The notes under the pieces are model-generated. The model was not told the DNA's origin, ran no database searches, and saw only the letters and a program-made list of their open reading frames with translations. From Capnocytophaga sp. (GTDB lineage: Bacteria > Bacteroidota > Bacteroidia > Flavobacteriales > Flavobacteriaceae): a stretch of DNA of 64,000 nt. Positions 54,326 through 63,067 of the stretch are shown here, in pieces. The stretch is from contig JAUMUT010000003.1 of the NCBI GenBank assembly GCA_030530525.1, positions 62,001 through 126,000 of the forward strand, in the 5' to 3' direction. Each line of letters begins with the position of its first letter. Within the stretch, counting starts at the first letter, position 1. The position numbers and the translations under genes are program-made.

Positions 54326-55311
54326 TTTTAGTTACAGGCGGAACGGGGCTTTTGGGAGCGCATTTATTATACCAATTGGCAAGCACAGAAAACCAAAAAA
54401 TACGCGCCATTTACAGAAAAAATAGTCCCAAAGAATACGTTGAAAAAATCTTCTCGTTTTATAATCCTGAAAATTACAAAAAATTATTACAAAAAATATA
54501 ATGGCAAGAAGCGGATATTTTGGATATTCCGCAGCTTTCTAAGGCTATGGAAAATGTCTCTTATGTCTATCATTGTGCGGGGAAAGTATCATTTTCTCCA
54601 AATGATTTTGATGCGCTTATACAAACCAACGTAGAAGGAACTGCCAATGTAGTTAATTTATGCTTATATTTTGGAGTAAAAAAACTTTGTTATGTAAGTT
54701 CTGTGGCTACATTAACGCCTGTAAATCAGGAAATTATAACAGAAGAAACCGAATGGGATTCTTCCAAAGAAACGGACGGATATGCCATTAGCAAAAATGG
54801 TGGAGAAATGGAAGTGTGGCGAGGCGCACAAGAAGGGCTAAAAGTAATAATCGTAAATCCTTCCGTAATTCTTGGAATAGGATTAGAGGAAAAACATTCC
54901 TTAAATCTGGATAAAATAACAAAATTTGGCTTTGCTCCAACAGGCAAAACAGGCTTTGTTTCAGCAAAAGATACCGCAAAAGCAATGCATATTTTAATGT
55001 TGTCATCTATTGAAAATCAACGATTTATAATAAATAGCGAAAATCTTTCTTTTGCACAATTATTAAATTTATTTACGGAAAAAGTAGAGAAAAATAAAGT
55101 AAAATTATTAAAAAAATCAACTTTAAATTTTCTTACTTATATAGATGCTTTTCTTACTTTCTTTGGTAAAAAAAGACAATTGACCAAAAAAATGGTACAA
55201 ACTCTCCAACGAACCACCTTATACGATGGTTCAAAAATTACCAAAAATGTAAATTTTTCGTATGCTCCTATAAGTGAGGTAGTTAAAGAAATAATAAAAA
55301 GTAAAAAATAA
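54322..55311 (+). pseudogene. NAD-dependent epimerase/dehydratase interrupted by one TAA codon
   Basis: The ATG at 54322 starts ILVTGGTGLLGAHLLYQLAS (Rossmann GxxGxxG). The frame hits TAA at 54499-54501 right after LQKI and continues in the same frame with WQEADILDIPQLSKAMENVS, then YHCAGKVSFSP, NVEGTANVVNLCLYFG, SSVATLTP and the catalytic Y-A-I-S-K. All the rest is intact to 55311 (329 codons). In relatives the position is typically Glu (KIEW), so one G-to-T change explains it. It may be a real nonsense mutation or sequencing error. Confidence 0.88.
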
Positions 55312-56526
55312 TTAAGAAATTAGTTTTTGGCTTACTCTATTAGCTCCTATCCACGAGGCTATTATTCCTAGAATAAAAATGGTAAAGAATACGATAACTA
55401 CATCATTTCCAATGATTTGCATAGGATAAGCGACTGGCGAAATAGCATCTGGGTTGATGTATAGGAAAGGAAAATTTGCTTGTAGCCACGCCAAAAATAC
55501 GCCCAAACCTACTCCAAGAATTGCCCCAATAAGCGAAACAAGAAAACCTTGTAGAAAAAATATTCTTCGTAACTGACTCACATTCAAGCCCAAAGCATAA
55601 AGCGTGCGCAAGTTTTCTTTTTTATCCAAAATCATCATAATTATTGCCCCAACCAAATTGAATAACGCAACAATTAGTACAAGCGTGAAAATCAGGTAAG
55701 TAGCTAAGTTTTCCGTATTGAACATTTTATACAAATCTTCATTGAGTTCTACTCTGTTTTTTACCAAAACTTTATTATCAAAAATAGAAAGCAGTTCTTT
55801 TTTTACCTCACTTTCTTTGGCTTTTGGGTTTATTTTCAGTTCAATACCAGAAACTTCATTGTCAGGAAGCCCTAAAAGTCGTTGTGCCAAAGGCAAAGAA
55901 GCAAATACATATTTTCCGTCCAATTCTTCCGTAACTTGGTAATAATCAGATATTAAGACGGTTTCTTCTCGGTAAGGTTGTGAAGAAGAAGTAACACTTC
56001 CTTTTCCTGATTTTGGTACGATAATTTGTAACGGAGTGGTGTTGGTAAAAAGTCCTAAATTCAAGGCTTGCGAAATGTAATAGCCCACAACAACATATTC
56101 ATCATTTAACAGCCACTCGTCTGGGCTGACTACCAAAATACTATCTATCGCATTGACTTTGTTGTAGTTATCATCTACTCCTTTGATGTAAGCGATATGG
56201 TTTTTGTCTTTATGATTCAGAAAAACTCTCTCTTCTAATACTTTTGTGTAAGAAATTATATGGTTGTTTTTGTTTAATTTAGAAATAATTTCTTCGTTTA
56301 ATGTAATTGTTTTTCCTGTAATGGGAATAATTTTTAAATCGGGGTCAAAAAAGTTAGAAAAGGACAAACTTAAAGATTTTAGCCCCGCAAAACCTGCAAT
56401 AACAATCATCAACGAAGTACCACCAACAATGAGTACAAAAATAGTCATTCGATTGATGATGTTGATAACATTTTGAGAGCTTTTGGAGCGTAAATACCGC
56501 CAAGCGATGTACAATGGAGTGTTCAA
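55312..56526 (-). CDS. FtsX-type ABC transporter permease (LolC/LolE-like)
   Basis: 404 aa. The N-terminal NTPLYIAWRYLRSKSSQNVI and INRMTIFVLIVGGTSLMIVI are LolC/E hallmarks. A periplasmic MacB-PCD-like domain follows, then three C-terminal helices with LRTLYALGLNVSQLRRIFFL (the FtsX-domain motif). It is the permease of lipoprotein release systems; the ATPase partner is not adjacent. Its stop abuts the epimerase stop (convergent, no gap). rbfA lies 4 nt upstream on the same strand. Confidence 0.9.
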   Translation of the reverse strand: MNTPLYIAWRYLRSKSSQNVINIINRMTIFVLIVGGTSLMIVIAGFAGLKSLSLSFSNFFDPDLKIIPITGKTITLNEEIISKLNKNNHIISYTKVLEERVFLNHKDKNHIAYIKGVDDNYNKVNAIDSILVVSPDEWLLNDEYVVVGYYISQALNLGLFTNTTPLQIIVPKSGKGSVTSSSQPYREETVLISDYYQVTEELDGKYVFASLPLAQRLLGLPDNEVSGIELKINPKAKESEVKKELLSIFDNKVLVKNRVELNEDLYKMFNTENLATYLIFTLVLIVALFNLVGAIIMMILDKKENLRTLYALGLNVSQLRRIFFLQGFLVSLIGAILGVGLGVFLAWLQANFPFLYINPDAISPVAYPMQIIGNDVVIVFFTIFILGIIASWIGANRVSQKLIS

Positions 56527-56530
56527 AAGG

Positions 56531-56923
56531 TTAAGATTTTTTACGTTTTATTAACAATTCGGGGTTTTCAATTGGGTTTTCTTCGCCTTTTAAAGATTTT
56601 TCAATATTACTTAAATATTCCAAAGAATCGTCAATGAAAAACTCTAATTCGGGCATTCTACGTAGCTGATTTTTAGTAAGTTGAGCTACTTCGTGTTTGA
56701 TAAGTGGTGCATTGGAGCGTATGGCTTCTATGATTTCTTTGGCTTTTTCGTTAGGGAAAACGCTCAGATATACTTTGGCAATAGCCAAATCAACAGTTAC
56801 ATTTACTTGGGTTACTGAAATGATAAGGTTGTTAGCCCCTGCATTTTGTACGGCTCTTAGGAGTATTTGTGCTAAATCTTTTTGTAGCAAGGCTGCTATT
56901 TTTTTCTGTCTGTTACTTTCCAT
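56531..56923 (-). CDS. rbfA: Ribosome-binding factor A
   Basis: The start at 56923 gives ESNRQKKIAALLQKDLAQIL, the usual RbfA N-terminus. The KH-like core contains NLIISVTQVNVTVDLAIAKV, LSVFP and RSNAPLIKHEVAQLTKNQLR then RMPELEFFIDDSLEYL. RbfA assists 30S maturation. Bacteroidetes commonly pair it with the FtsX-type permease, as here (4-nt gap). Confidence 0.93.
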   Translation of the reverse strand: MESNRQKKIAALLQKDLAQILLRAVQNAGANNLIISVTQVNVTVDLAIAKVYLSVFPNEKAKEIIEAIRSNAPLIKHEVAQLTKNQLRRMPELEFFIDDSLEYLSNIEKSLKGEENPIENPELLIKRKKS

Positions 56924-56990
56924 AAAAAGAGTAAATTTTGGCAAAGATAAGCAAAAAAACAATATATTTTCATAAATAAAATTTATTTTA

Positions 56991-56999
56991 CCCCCCCCC
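56991..56999. repeat. C9 homopolymer tract
   Basis: Nine consecutive C in AT-rich intergenic DNA, 47 bp upstream of the -7 box TACCTTTG (57046-57053) of the capsule operon. Poly-C/G tracts are unusual here and are classical slippage sites. Confidence 0.8.
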
Positions 57000-57135
57000 G
57001 AATATAGATTTTTTCTATTTCATTTTTTTATTTGAAAAAAAATATTACCTTTGCCCTGTATTTTTTAATAAAGTTTTTGTAAAATATTTTCTTAAAAATA
57101 CGATTTACTTAAAGTTTAATATTATTTTTTGTGTT

Positions 57136-58077
57136 ATGAATTTCTTATCTCAAAAAAAAACACCTTGTTTGTTTATTAATATAGGAGGAATTTTGCAGAA
57201 ACTTTTGGAAGGTTCAAAAATGCCAAAGTTATATAGACCTATATTATATAATACATCTAAAAATAAAAGGAGTATAAGTAGTATTATTGAAAAATTGAAT
57301 ATTAAACTCATTGTAATAGAAACTTCTACAATTAAAGAATATTCTGAAGAAATAATAACAGAACTTATTAGCTTGCGAACCAAAGGAATACGAATATATC
57401 AAGCAGAAGAGTTTTATGAAATAATAAACCAACGAATACCTATTGTTCGTTTAGAAACTAAAAAATATTTAGGAGACGATATTTTTTCCATTAGAATGCG
57501 AAAACGATACAAATTATTAAAAAGATTTTTTGATTTGTTCGTAGTTATATGTCTTTTACCTTTCGCTATCCCATTAATTTTATTAGGAATACTACTTACT
57601 AAATTGACATCCAAAGGAGAGATGTTTTTTTCTCAAATACGAGTAGGAGAAAATGGAAAAATATTTAAAATAAGAAAAATAAGAACAATGAGTTCTTTTA
57701 ATAATGATGGAGGATTTACACAAGCGAATGATAACCGAATAACACCTGTCGGGAAATTTTTACGTTTAACAAAAATAGATGAACTTCCTCAGTTATGGAA
57801 TATATTCTGTGGAGATATGAGTGTAATAGGACCTAGGCCAGAGCGTCCAGAATATGTAGAGGAATATGTTCAGAAAAATCCTTTTTTTAATCTTCGGCAT
57901 ATGATAAAGCCGGGAGTTTCAGGCTGGGCGCAAATTCATTTACCAAAAGCGACACCCGAGGATAATTTAAAAAAATTAGAATATGATTTGTTTTATATAA
58001 AACGATATTCTTGGAAGTTAGATATAAAAGTTCTATGGGAAACATTTAAAATTGTTTTGACATTAAATAGTCATTAA
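57136..58077 (+). CDS. Exopolysaccharide/capsule sugar transferase (undecaprenyl-phosphate glycosyl-1-phosphate transferase)
   Basis: One hydrophobic segment (LFVVICLLPFAIPLILLGIL, about residues 134-155) is followed by the bacterial sugar transferase domain: EMFFSQIRVGENGKIFKIRK, RTMSSFN, LTKIDELPQLWNIFCGDMSV and IGPRPERPEYV, then KPGVSGWAQIH. This is the PglC/WcaJ-type catalytic core that loads the first sugar phosphate on undecaprenyl phosphate. The N-terminal part lacks four membrane helices but has a CoA-binding-like region (KLNIKLIVIETSTIKEY), a shortened form. First gene of the capsule locus. Confidence 0.92.
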   Translation: MNFLSQKKTPCLFINIGGILQKLLEGSKMPKLYRPILYNTSKNKRSISSIIEKLNIKLIVIETSTIKEYSEEIITELISLRTKGIRIYQAEEFYEIINQRIPIVRLETKKYLGDDIFSIRMRKRYKLLKRFFDLFVVICLLPFAIPLILLGILLTKLTSKGEMFFSQIRVGENGKIFKIRKIRTMSSFNNDGGFTQANDNRITPVGKFLRLTKIDELPQLWNIFCGDMSVIGPRPERPEYVEEYVQKNPFFNLRHMIKPGVSGWAQIHLPKATPEDNLKKLEYDLFYIKRYSWKLDIKVLWETFKIVLTLNSH

Positions 58078-58080
58078 AAA

Positions 58081-58785
58081 ATGGAAAAAAACACGATAAG
58101 CCTACAAGATATTTCACCAAAGTTACAAGAAATATTAGCCAAGAGTAATACGCCTATTAGTTGGCTTAAAGAATTGAAAAACATTGGGTTACAAACAGCG
58201 AAAAATGCTTTCAAATATATTTTGGTTTTTATAGTGTTGTTTTTTCTGTTTATAACAATTGGCTCTTATATACTTTTTACCAAAGAAGTAAAAACGACTA
58301 TAAACATTACAGGGCTTGTGCTTGTGTATATGGTAGGAGTGGGTTTTATTTTCCTTTCTTTTTACAGGCTTTACGTGGCTTTGCAGATGGAAACAGCGCA
58401 GTTTGCCTATCTACAATCTCGATCATTAGTAGAGAAAATTTGTTATAAAATAATAACTAAAGTAGAAGAAAAAATGAGCGGAATTATCTCAATGAGTGAG
58501 ATAAAGAAAATTATTTTTACACTTACAGCAGGATTTCCGAAAATATTAGGAAAAATACTTACTTTTGTCTTAGAAAGAGTACCAATGGGAAGTATTTTGA
58601 TAGAAATTTTTGACAAAAATAATTTTAACACCACCAACGAGCGTACTAATTATTTATATAACAAAGTAGATGATTTTGCAATACACTTTTTTGAAGAAGG
58701 GAAAAGCTCTAATTGGTTTGTTAAAACACTGATTTGGAATATATTAGTACAAAGCATTTTACTTTTTATAATTTTTTATTTTTAG
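58081..58785 (+). CDS. Hypothetical membrane protein of the capsule locus, 234 aa
   Basis: Two central helices (YILVFIVLFFLFITIGSYIL and ITGLVLVYMVGVGFIFLSFY) and a C-terminal one (ILVQSILLFIIFYF). Between them are amphipathic helices (EKICYKIITKVEEKMSGIIS). Starts 3 nt after the sugar transferase. Not recognised as Wzz, flippase or polymerase; could be an accessory protein of the locus. Its TATCTTTG-containing 3' flank (58833-58840) serves the next gene. Confidence 0.65.
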   Translation: MEKNTISLQDISPKLQEILAKSNTPISWLKELKNIGLQTAKNAFKYILVFIVLFFLFITIGSYILFTKEVKTTINITGLVLVYMVGVGFIFLSFYRLYVALQMETAQFAYLQSRSLVEKICYKIITKVEEKMSGIISMSEIKKIIFTLTAGFPKILGKILTFVLERVPMGSILIEIFDKNNFNTTNERTNYLYNKVDDFAIHFFEEGKSSNWFVKTLIWNILVQSILLFIIFYF

Positions 58786-58843
58786 AAATAAATAAAATCA
58801 AAATAAACAGAGTTTTATTAAATAAATTTTATATCTTTGCCCT

Positions 58844-60163
58844 ATGAAAATAGCAGTTATAGGAACAGGATATGTAGGTTTAGTCTCTGGTACTTGTTTT
58901 GCCGAAGTAGGTAATAAAGTTATCTGTGTGGATGTAGATGAGGAGAAAATAGAAAAACTCAAACAAGGAATTATTCCTATTTATGAGCCAGGGTTAGAAA
59001 CAATGGTACTCAGTAATGTAGCCAATAAGAATTTATTTTTTACAACAGAAATAAGTGAAGCTATCAAAGATGCTGAAATTGCTTTTATAGCAGTTGGCAC
59101 TCCAATGGGAGAAGATGGCTCGGCAGACTTACAATATGTACTTTCCGTTGCCGAAACGATAGGCAAAATAATGCAAAATCGTCTTATTGTAGTAAATAAA
59201 TCTACCGTACCCGTAGGAACTGCTGATAGAGTAAAAGAAATTATTAAAACAGAATTAGAAAAAAGAGAAGTTAATATAGCTTTTGATGTGGTTTCCAATC
59301 CTGAATTTCTTAAAGAAGGAAAAGCTATTCAAGACTTTATGAAGCCTGATAGAGTGGTTATTGGAGCTGAAAGTTCTTACGCATTAGAAAAAATGAAAAC
59401 GCTTTATTCTTCTTTTTTCTTACAACACGAGCGTTTCATTACTATGGATATTCGTTCGGCAGAGATGACCAAATATGCGGCAAATTCTATGTTGGCAACC
59501 AAAATATCTTTTATGAATGAAATTGCCAATATTTGCGAACGTGTAGGAGCAGATGTGAATAAAGTTCGTTTAGGAATTGGTTCAGATAGTCGTATTGGGT
59601 ATAGTTTTATCTATCCTGGGTGTGGTTATGGAGGTTCTTGTTTTCCGAAAGATGTATTGGCTCTGAAAAAATTAGCCGAAGAAGTGAATTACAAAGCGGA
59701 GCTTATTGAGTCGGTAGATAATGTCAATAACCGACAGAAATATGTCATCGCTCAGAAGATAATGAAAAAATACGGAGAAAACCTCTCTGGGAAAACTTTT
59801 GCCGTGTGGGGGCTTTCTTTCAAACCCGAAACAGACGATATGCGCGAAGCTCCTGCTATTTATATTATTAAAGAATTGATAAAACGAGGAGCCAAAGTGC
59901 AAGCCTACGACCCCAAAGCAGTACACGAGGCAAAAATATGTTACTTGAAAGATGTTTCGGTAACTTATGTAGAAAGCAAGTATGAAGCCCTTAAAGGAGC
60001 TGATGCCTTACTCTTGCTCACTGAATGGAAAGAATTTCGCGTTCCTGATTTTGAGGAAATAGCCAAATTGCTAAAAGAAAAAGTAATTTTTGATGGGCGT
60101 AATCAGTACAATGTCTTTGATTTACCTAATAAAGGCTGGGAATATATACAAATAGGAGTTTAA
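58844..60163 (+). CDS. UDP-glucose/GDP-mannose dehydrogenase family protein
   Basis: 439 aa. N-terminal KIAVIGTGYVGLVSGTCFAE (NAD Rossmann), and the active site GYGGSCFPKD with Cys266 plus K210 (TKYAANSMLATK) and E156 (PEFLKEGKA). C-terminal SFKPETDDMREAP (GLSFK motif) and LTEWKEFRV. Full-length Ugd-type enzyme, oxidising UDP-glucose to UDP-glucuronate or the equivalent sugar nucleotide. Its own promoter is the TATCTTTG at 58833-58840 (3 nt before the start, so nearly leaderless). Confidence 0.95.
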   Translation: MKIAVIGTGYVGLVSGTCFAEVGNKVICVDVDEEKIEKLKQGIIPIYEPGLETMVLSNVANKNLFFTTEISEAIKDAEIAFIAVGTPMGEDGSADLQYVLSVAETIGKIMQNRLIVVNKSTVPVGTADRVKEIIKTELEKREVNIAFDVVSNPEFLKEGKAIQDFMKPDRVVIGAESSYALEKMKTLYSSFFLQHERFITMDIRSAEMTKYAANSMLATKISFMNEIANICERVGADVNKVRLGIGSDSRIGYSFIYPGCGYGGSCFPKDVLALKKLAEEVNYKAELIESVDNVNNRQKYVIAQKIMKKYGENLSGKTFAVWGLSFKPETDDMREAPAIYIIKELIKRGAKVQAYDPKAVHEAKICYLKDVSVTYVESKYEALKGADALLLLTEWKEFRVPDFEEIAKLLKEKVIFDGRNQYNVFDLPNKGWEYIQIGV

Positions 60164-60169
60164 GTAAAA

Positions 60170-61021
60170 ATGAAAATATTAGTAACAGGAGGCGCAGGAT
60201 TTGTTGGTTCTAATCTTTGTGAAGCATTGGTAAAGAATAAAGATAATGAGGTTTATTCATTGGATAATTATTTTACAGGAAGCCGAGACAATCACATAGA
60301 AGGAGTTACTTATATTGAAGGAAGTACCGAGCATATTTTTGAATTGATTGATTTTATACCAGACCTTGTTTATCACTTAGGAGAATATTCACGAGTAGAA
60401 CAGAGTTTTGACGATATAGATAAAGTATTGTTGTTCAATAAAATAGGAACGCTAAAAGTATTAGAATTTTGTCGTAAGCACCATTGTAAATTGGTATATG
60501 CTGGTAGTAGCACCAAGTTTGGCGATGGAGGATTAGGAAAAAATGAGAGTCCGTATGCGTGGAGCAAATCTTCTAACACGGATTTAATTATAAACTATGG
60601 TAATTGGTATGGATTGGAGTATGCTATTGTATATTTCTATAATGTATATGGCAAACGAGAAATAAAAACAGGGAAATATGCCACCCTTATAGCTCTCTTT
60701 ACTGAGAAGATGAAAAAAGGTGAGCCCCTCACAGTGGTAAGTCCGGGTACCCAACAGCGTAATTTTACTCATATAGATGATATAGTATCTGGTCTATTAA
60801 TTGTAGGAGAAAAAGGCAGTGGTGATGGTTATGGGATAGGAAGCCCTGAAACTTATACTGTTTTAGAAATTGCTCAACTCTTTGGAGGAGAGATACAAAT
60901 GCTCCCCGAGCGGAAAGGCAACCGAATGACAGCCAAAGTAATAACTGAAAAAACAGAAGCATTGGGGTGGAAGGCCAAAAAACATATTAAGGAATTTATA
61001 GAGAGATTAAGAAATAAATAA
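60170..61021 (+). CDS. NAD-dependent sugar epimerase/dehydratase
   Basis: 283 aa extended SDR: KILVTGGAGFVGSNLCEALV (GxxGxxG), VYHLGEYSRVEQSFDDIDKV, Ser/Thr in VYAGSSTKFGDGG and catalytic ESPYAWSK (Y-x3-K). Short for UDP-glucose 4-epimerases but with all parts; likely acts on the UDP-sugar pool of the capsule. Starts 6 nt after Ugd. Confidence 0.9.
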   Translation: MKILVTGGAGFVGSNLCEALVKNKDNEVYSLDNYFTGSRDNHIEGVTYIEGSTEHIFELIDFIPDLVYHLGEYSRVEQSFDDIDKVLLFNKIGTLKVLEFCRKHHCKLVYAGSSTKFGDGGLGKNESPYAWSKSSNTDLIINYGNWYGLEYAIVYFYNVYGKREIKTGKYATLIALFTEKMKKGEPLTVVSPGTQQRNFTHIDDIVSGLLIVGEKGSGDGYGIGSPETYTVLEIAQLFGGEIQMLPERKGNRMTAKVITEKTEALGWKAKKHIKEFIERLRNK

Positions 61022-61023
61022 CA

Positions 61024-62292
61024 ATGAGACAAAGATTTTTTAAGTCTTGGGAGATTATTAAAAATAATAAAAAAGTAATTGAAAATTATTTTTTTATGAC
61101 TTTGTTGTTAATTTTGAATTCTTTTTTTGGATTATTGATCTATCCTTATTTAATAAAAACATTAGGAAAAGAATCTTATGGAATATATGTATTTGCAACA
61201 ACTATAGTGAATTATTTTATATATTTTGTTAGTTTTGGTTTTGATTTATATGGAGTAAGAAAGATTTCAGAAAATCCTTTTAATGTAAAAATAAAATCTA
61301 TTGTAGTTTCTAAAATTTTCTCTATAAAAATTTACTTAGAAGCTATATCTATATTAATTTTTATCTTGTTATTATTTTTTTTTCCTACTTTTAAAAAGAA
61401 TATAGATATTTATGTTGTATGTTTTTTAATGACTTTTGTAAATATTTTTTTTCCTACCTGGTATTTTCAAGGAGTTCAAAAAATGAGAGTTGTAAGTTTT
61501 ATTCAATTATTTTTTAAAATTTTATCTTTACCTTTTATTCTAATTTATGTAAAAGAAAGTGTAGATTTGTTGCTATTTTCTATAATTATGATTTTTTCTA
61601 GTTTATTTGGTTCTATTGTTGCTTTTTTCTATTTGATTGAAAAAGAAAATATAACTATTCGAATATTTCATTGGAAAAATACTTATGATTATGTTAAAGA
61701 GGCTTCTTATTTTTTTTATACTAATATAGCAAATATGAGTAAAACAGAAACAATAAAGCTTATTATAGGTATAAAATATGGTATGGGAGACTTAGCAATT
61801 TTTGATTTAGCTCAAAAAATAATTTCTATTCCAATGATTTTATTATCCAATATTAATGGATCATTATTTCCCAAAATAGTACAGAATTTCAATATTGGAT
61901 ATTTAAAAAAAGTATTAAATTTTGAGAGATTAGTAGGTGTTTTTGCTATTATAAGTGTTATTCTATTTGGTGAATTTGCAATAAAAGTTCTTGGAGGAAA
62001 TGGTATGGAGCTAGCTTATCCTTTGTCTATTATACTAAGTTTTACTATTTTTATTTTTCTACAAACAGGAGTTTATCTATATTTAGTGCTAATACCCAAA
62101 GGATTTGATAAGAGTGTATTAGAAAATCAGCTTGTAGCTTTTATTAGTATTATGATTTTTATTTTATTGGGGATAAATATTTCTGATAGTATTTTTGTAT
62201 TACCAATATGTCTTGTTCTTTCTGGAATTATGGAAATAATATATTTAAGATACAAAATAAAAAAAGAGAAATTACTTTATAATGAAAAATAG
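61024..62292 (+). CDS. Polysaccharide flippase (Wzx-like, MATE/MVF superfamily)
   Basis: 422 aa with 12 predicted helices: FGLLIYPYLIKTLGKESYGI (family start), YGVRKISENPFN, LMTFVNIFFPTWYFQGVQKM (conserved WYFQG motif) and DLAQKIISIPMILLSNINGS. Moves undecaprenyl-linked repeat units to the periplasm. 2-nt gap from the epimerase. Low GC. Confidence 0.93.
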   Translation: MRQRFFKSWEIIKNNKKVIENYFFMTLLLILNSFFGLLIYPYLIKTLGKESYGIYVFATTIVNYFIYFVSFGFDLYGVRKISENPFNVKIKSIVVSKIFSIKIYLEAISILIFILLLFFFPTFKKNIDIYVVCFLMTFVNIFFPTWYFQGVQKMRVVSFIQLFFKILSLPFILIYVKESVDLLLFSIIMIFSSLFGSIVAFFYLIEKENITIRIFHWKNTYDYVKEASYFFYTNIANMSKTETIKLIIGIKYGMGDLAIFDLAQKIISIPMILLSNINGSLFPKIVQNFNIGYLKKVLNFERLVGVFAIISVILFGEFAIKVLGGNGMELAYPLSIILSFTIFIFLQTGVYLYLVLIPKGFDKSVLENQLVAFISIMIFILLGINISDSIFVLPICLVLSGIMEIIYLRYKIKKEKLLYNEK

Positions 62293-63067
62293 CCCTCTTA
62301 TTTCTATTATAACAGTATCTTATAATGCTGTAAAAACCATTGAAGATACAATTCTATCGGTCATCAACCAAACCTATCCTAATATTGAGTATATTATTAT
62401 AGACGGAGGTAGTACTGATGGTACGCTTGATATTATAAAAAAATATCAGGAAAGGATTGCTTATTGGGTAAGTGAGCCTGATAAAGGTATTTATGATGCA
62501 ATGAATAAAGGTATAGCAAAGGCTACTGGAGAGCTTGTTGGTATTATTAATTCTGATGATTGGTATGAACTTGATGCAATAGAAAATGTACTTTCTTTAT
62601 ATGAAGAGACTAATACACCTATGATATATCACGGAGGGCTAAATGTAATAAAGGAAGATAATGCTATTTTTTACACAAGTAAAGCACCAATAAAAATAAA
62701 TAGACTAAAAAAAGGGATGATTATAAATCACCCTGCTACCTTTGTTCCTAAAAAAATATATGAAGATATTGGAGGATTTTCTACTTCATATAAGATAGCC
62801 TCTGATTATGATTTTATCTTGAGAGCTTTTATGAAAGGTTATAGTTTTAAGCCTATCCATAATGTTTTGGCTAATTTTCGTATAGGAGGAGTAAGTACAA
62901 GTATTAGCAAAGGTTCTTTGAAAGAGTTGCACACTATTAGAAAAAATAATAATACCTATACCTTACTGGATAAATACTATATATATGATATGTTTAAATA
63001 TATAATTGCAGGTAAGTATTTACATTCTATATCTTTGATAAAGAATAAATTTTTGGCAAGCAAATGA
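62282..63067 (+). CDS. Glycosyltransferase family 2
   Basis: 261 aa GT-A fold: PLISIITVSYNAVKTIEDTI at the N-terminus, EYIIIDGGSTDGTLDIIKKY (first Asp), DAMNKGIAKATGELVGIINS then DDWYEL (DxD-type metal site), and IASDYDFILRA. GT2 inverting transferase, WcaA-like; donor unknown. Overlaps the flippase by 11 nt and the next gene by 4 nt (ATGA). Confidence 0.94.
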   Translation: MKNSPLISIITVSYNAVKTIEDTILSVINQTYPNIEYIIIDGGSTDGTLDIIKKYQERIAYWVSEPDKGIYDAMNKGIAKATGELVGIINSDDWYELDAIENVLSLYEETNTPMIYHGGLNVIKEDNAIFYTSKAPIKINRLKKGMIINHPATFVPKKIYEDIGGFSTSYKIASDYDFILRAFMKGYSFKPIHNVLANFRIGGVSTSISKGSLKELHTIRKNNNTYTLLDKYYIYDMFKYIIAGKYLHSISLIKNKFLASK

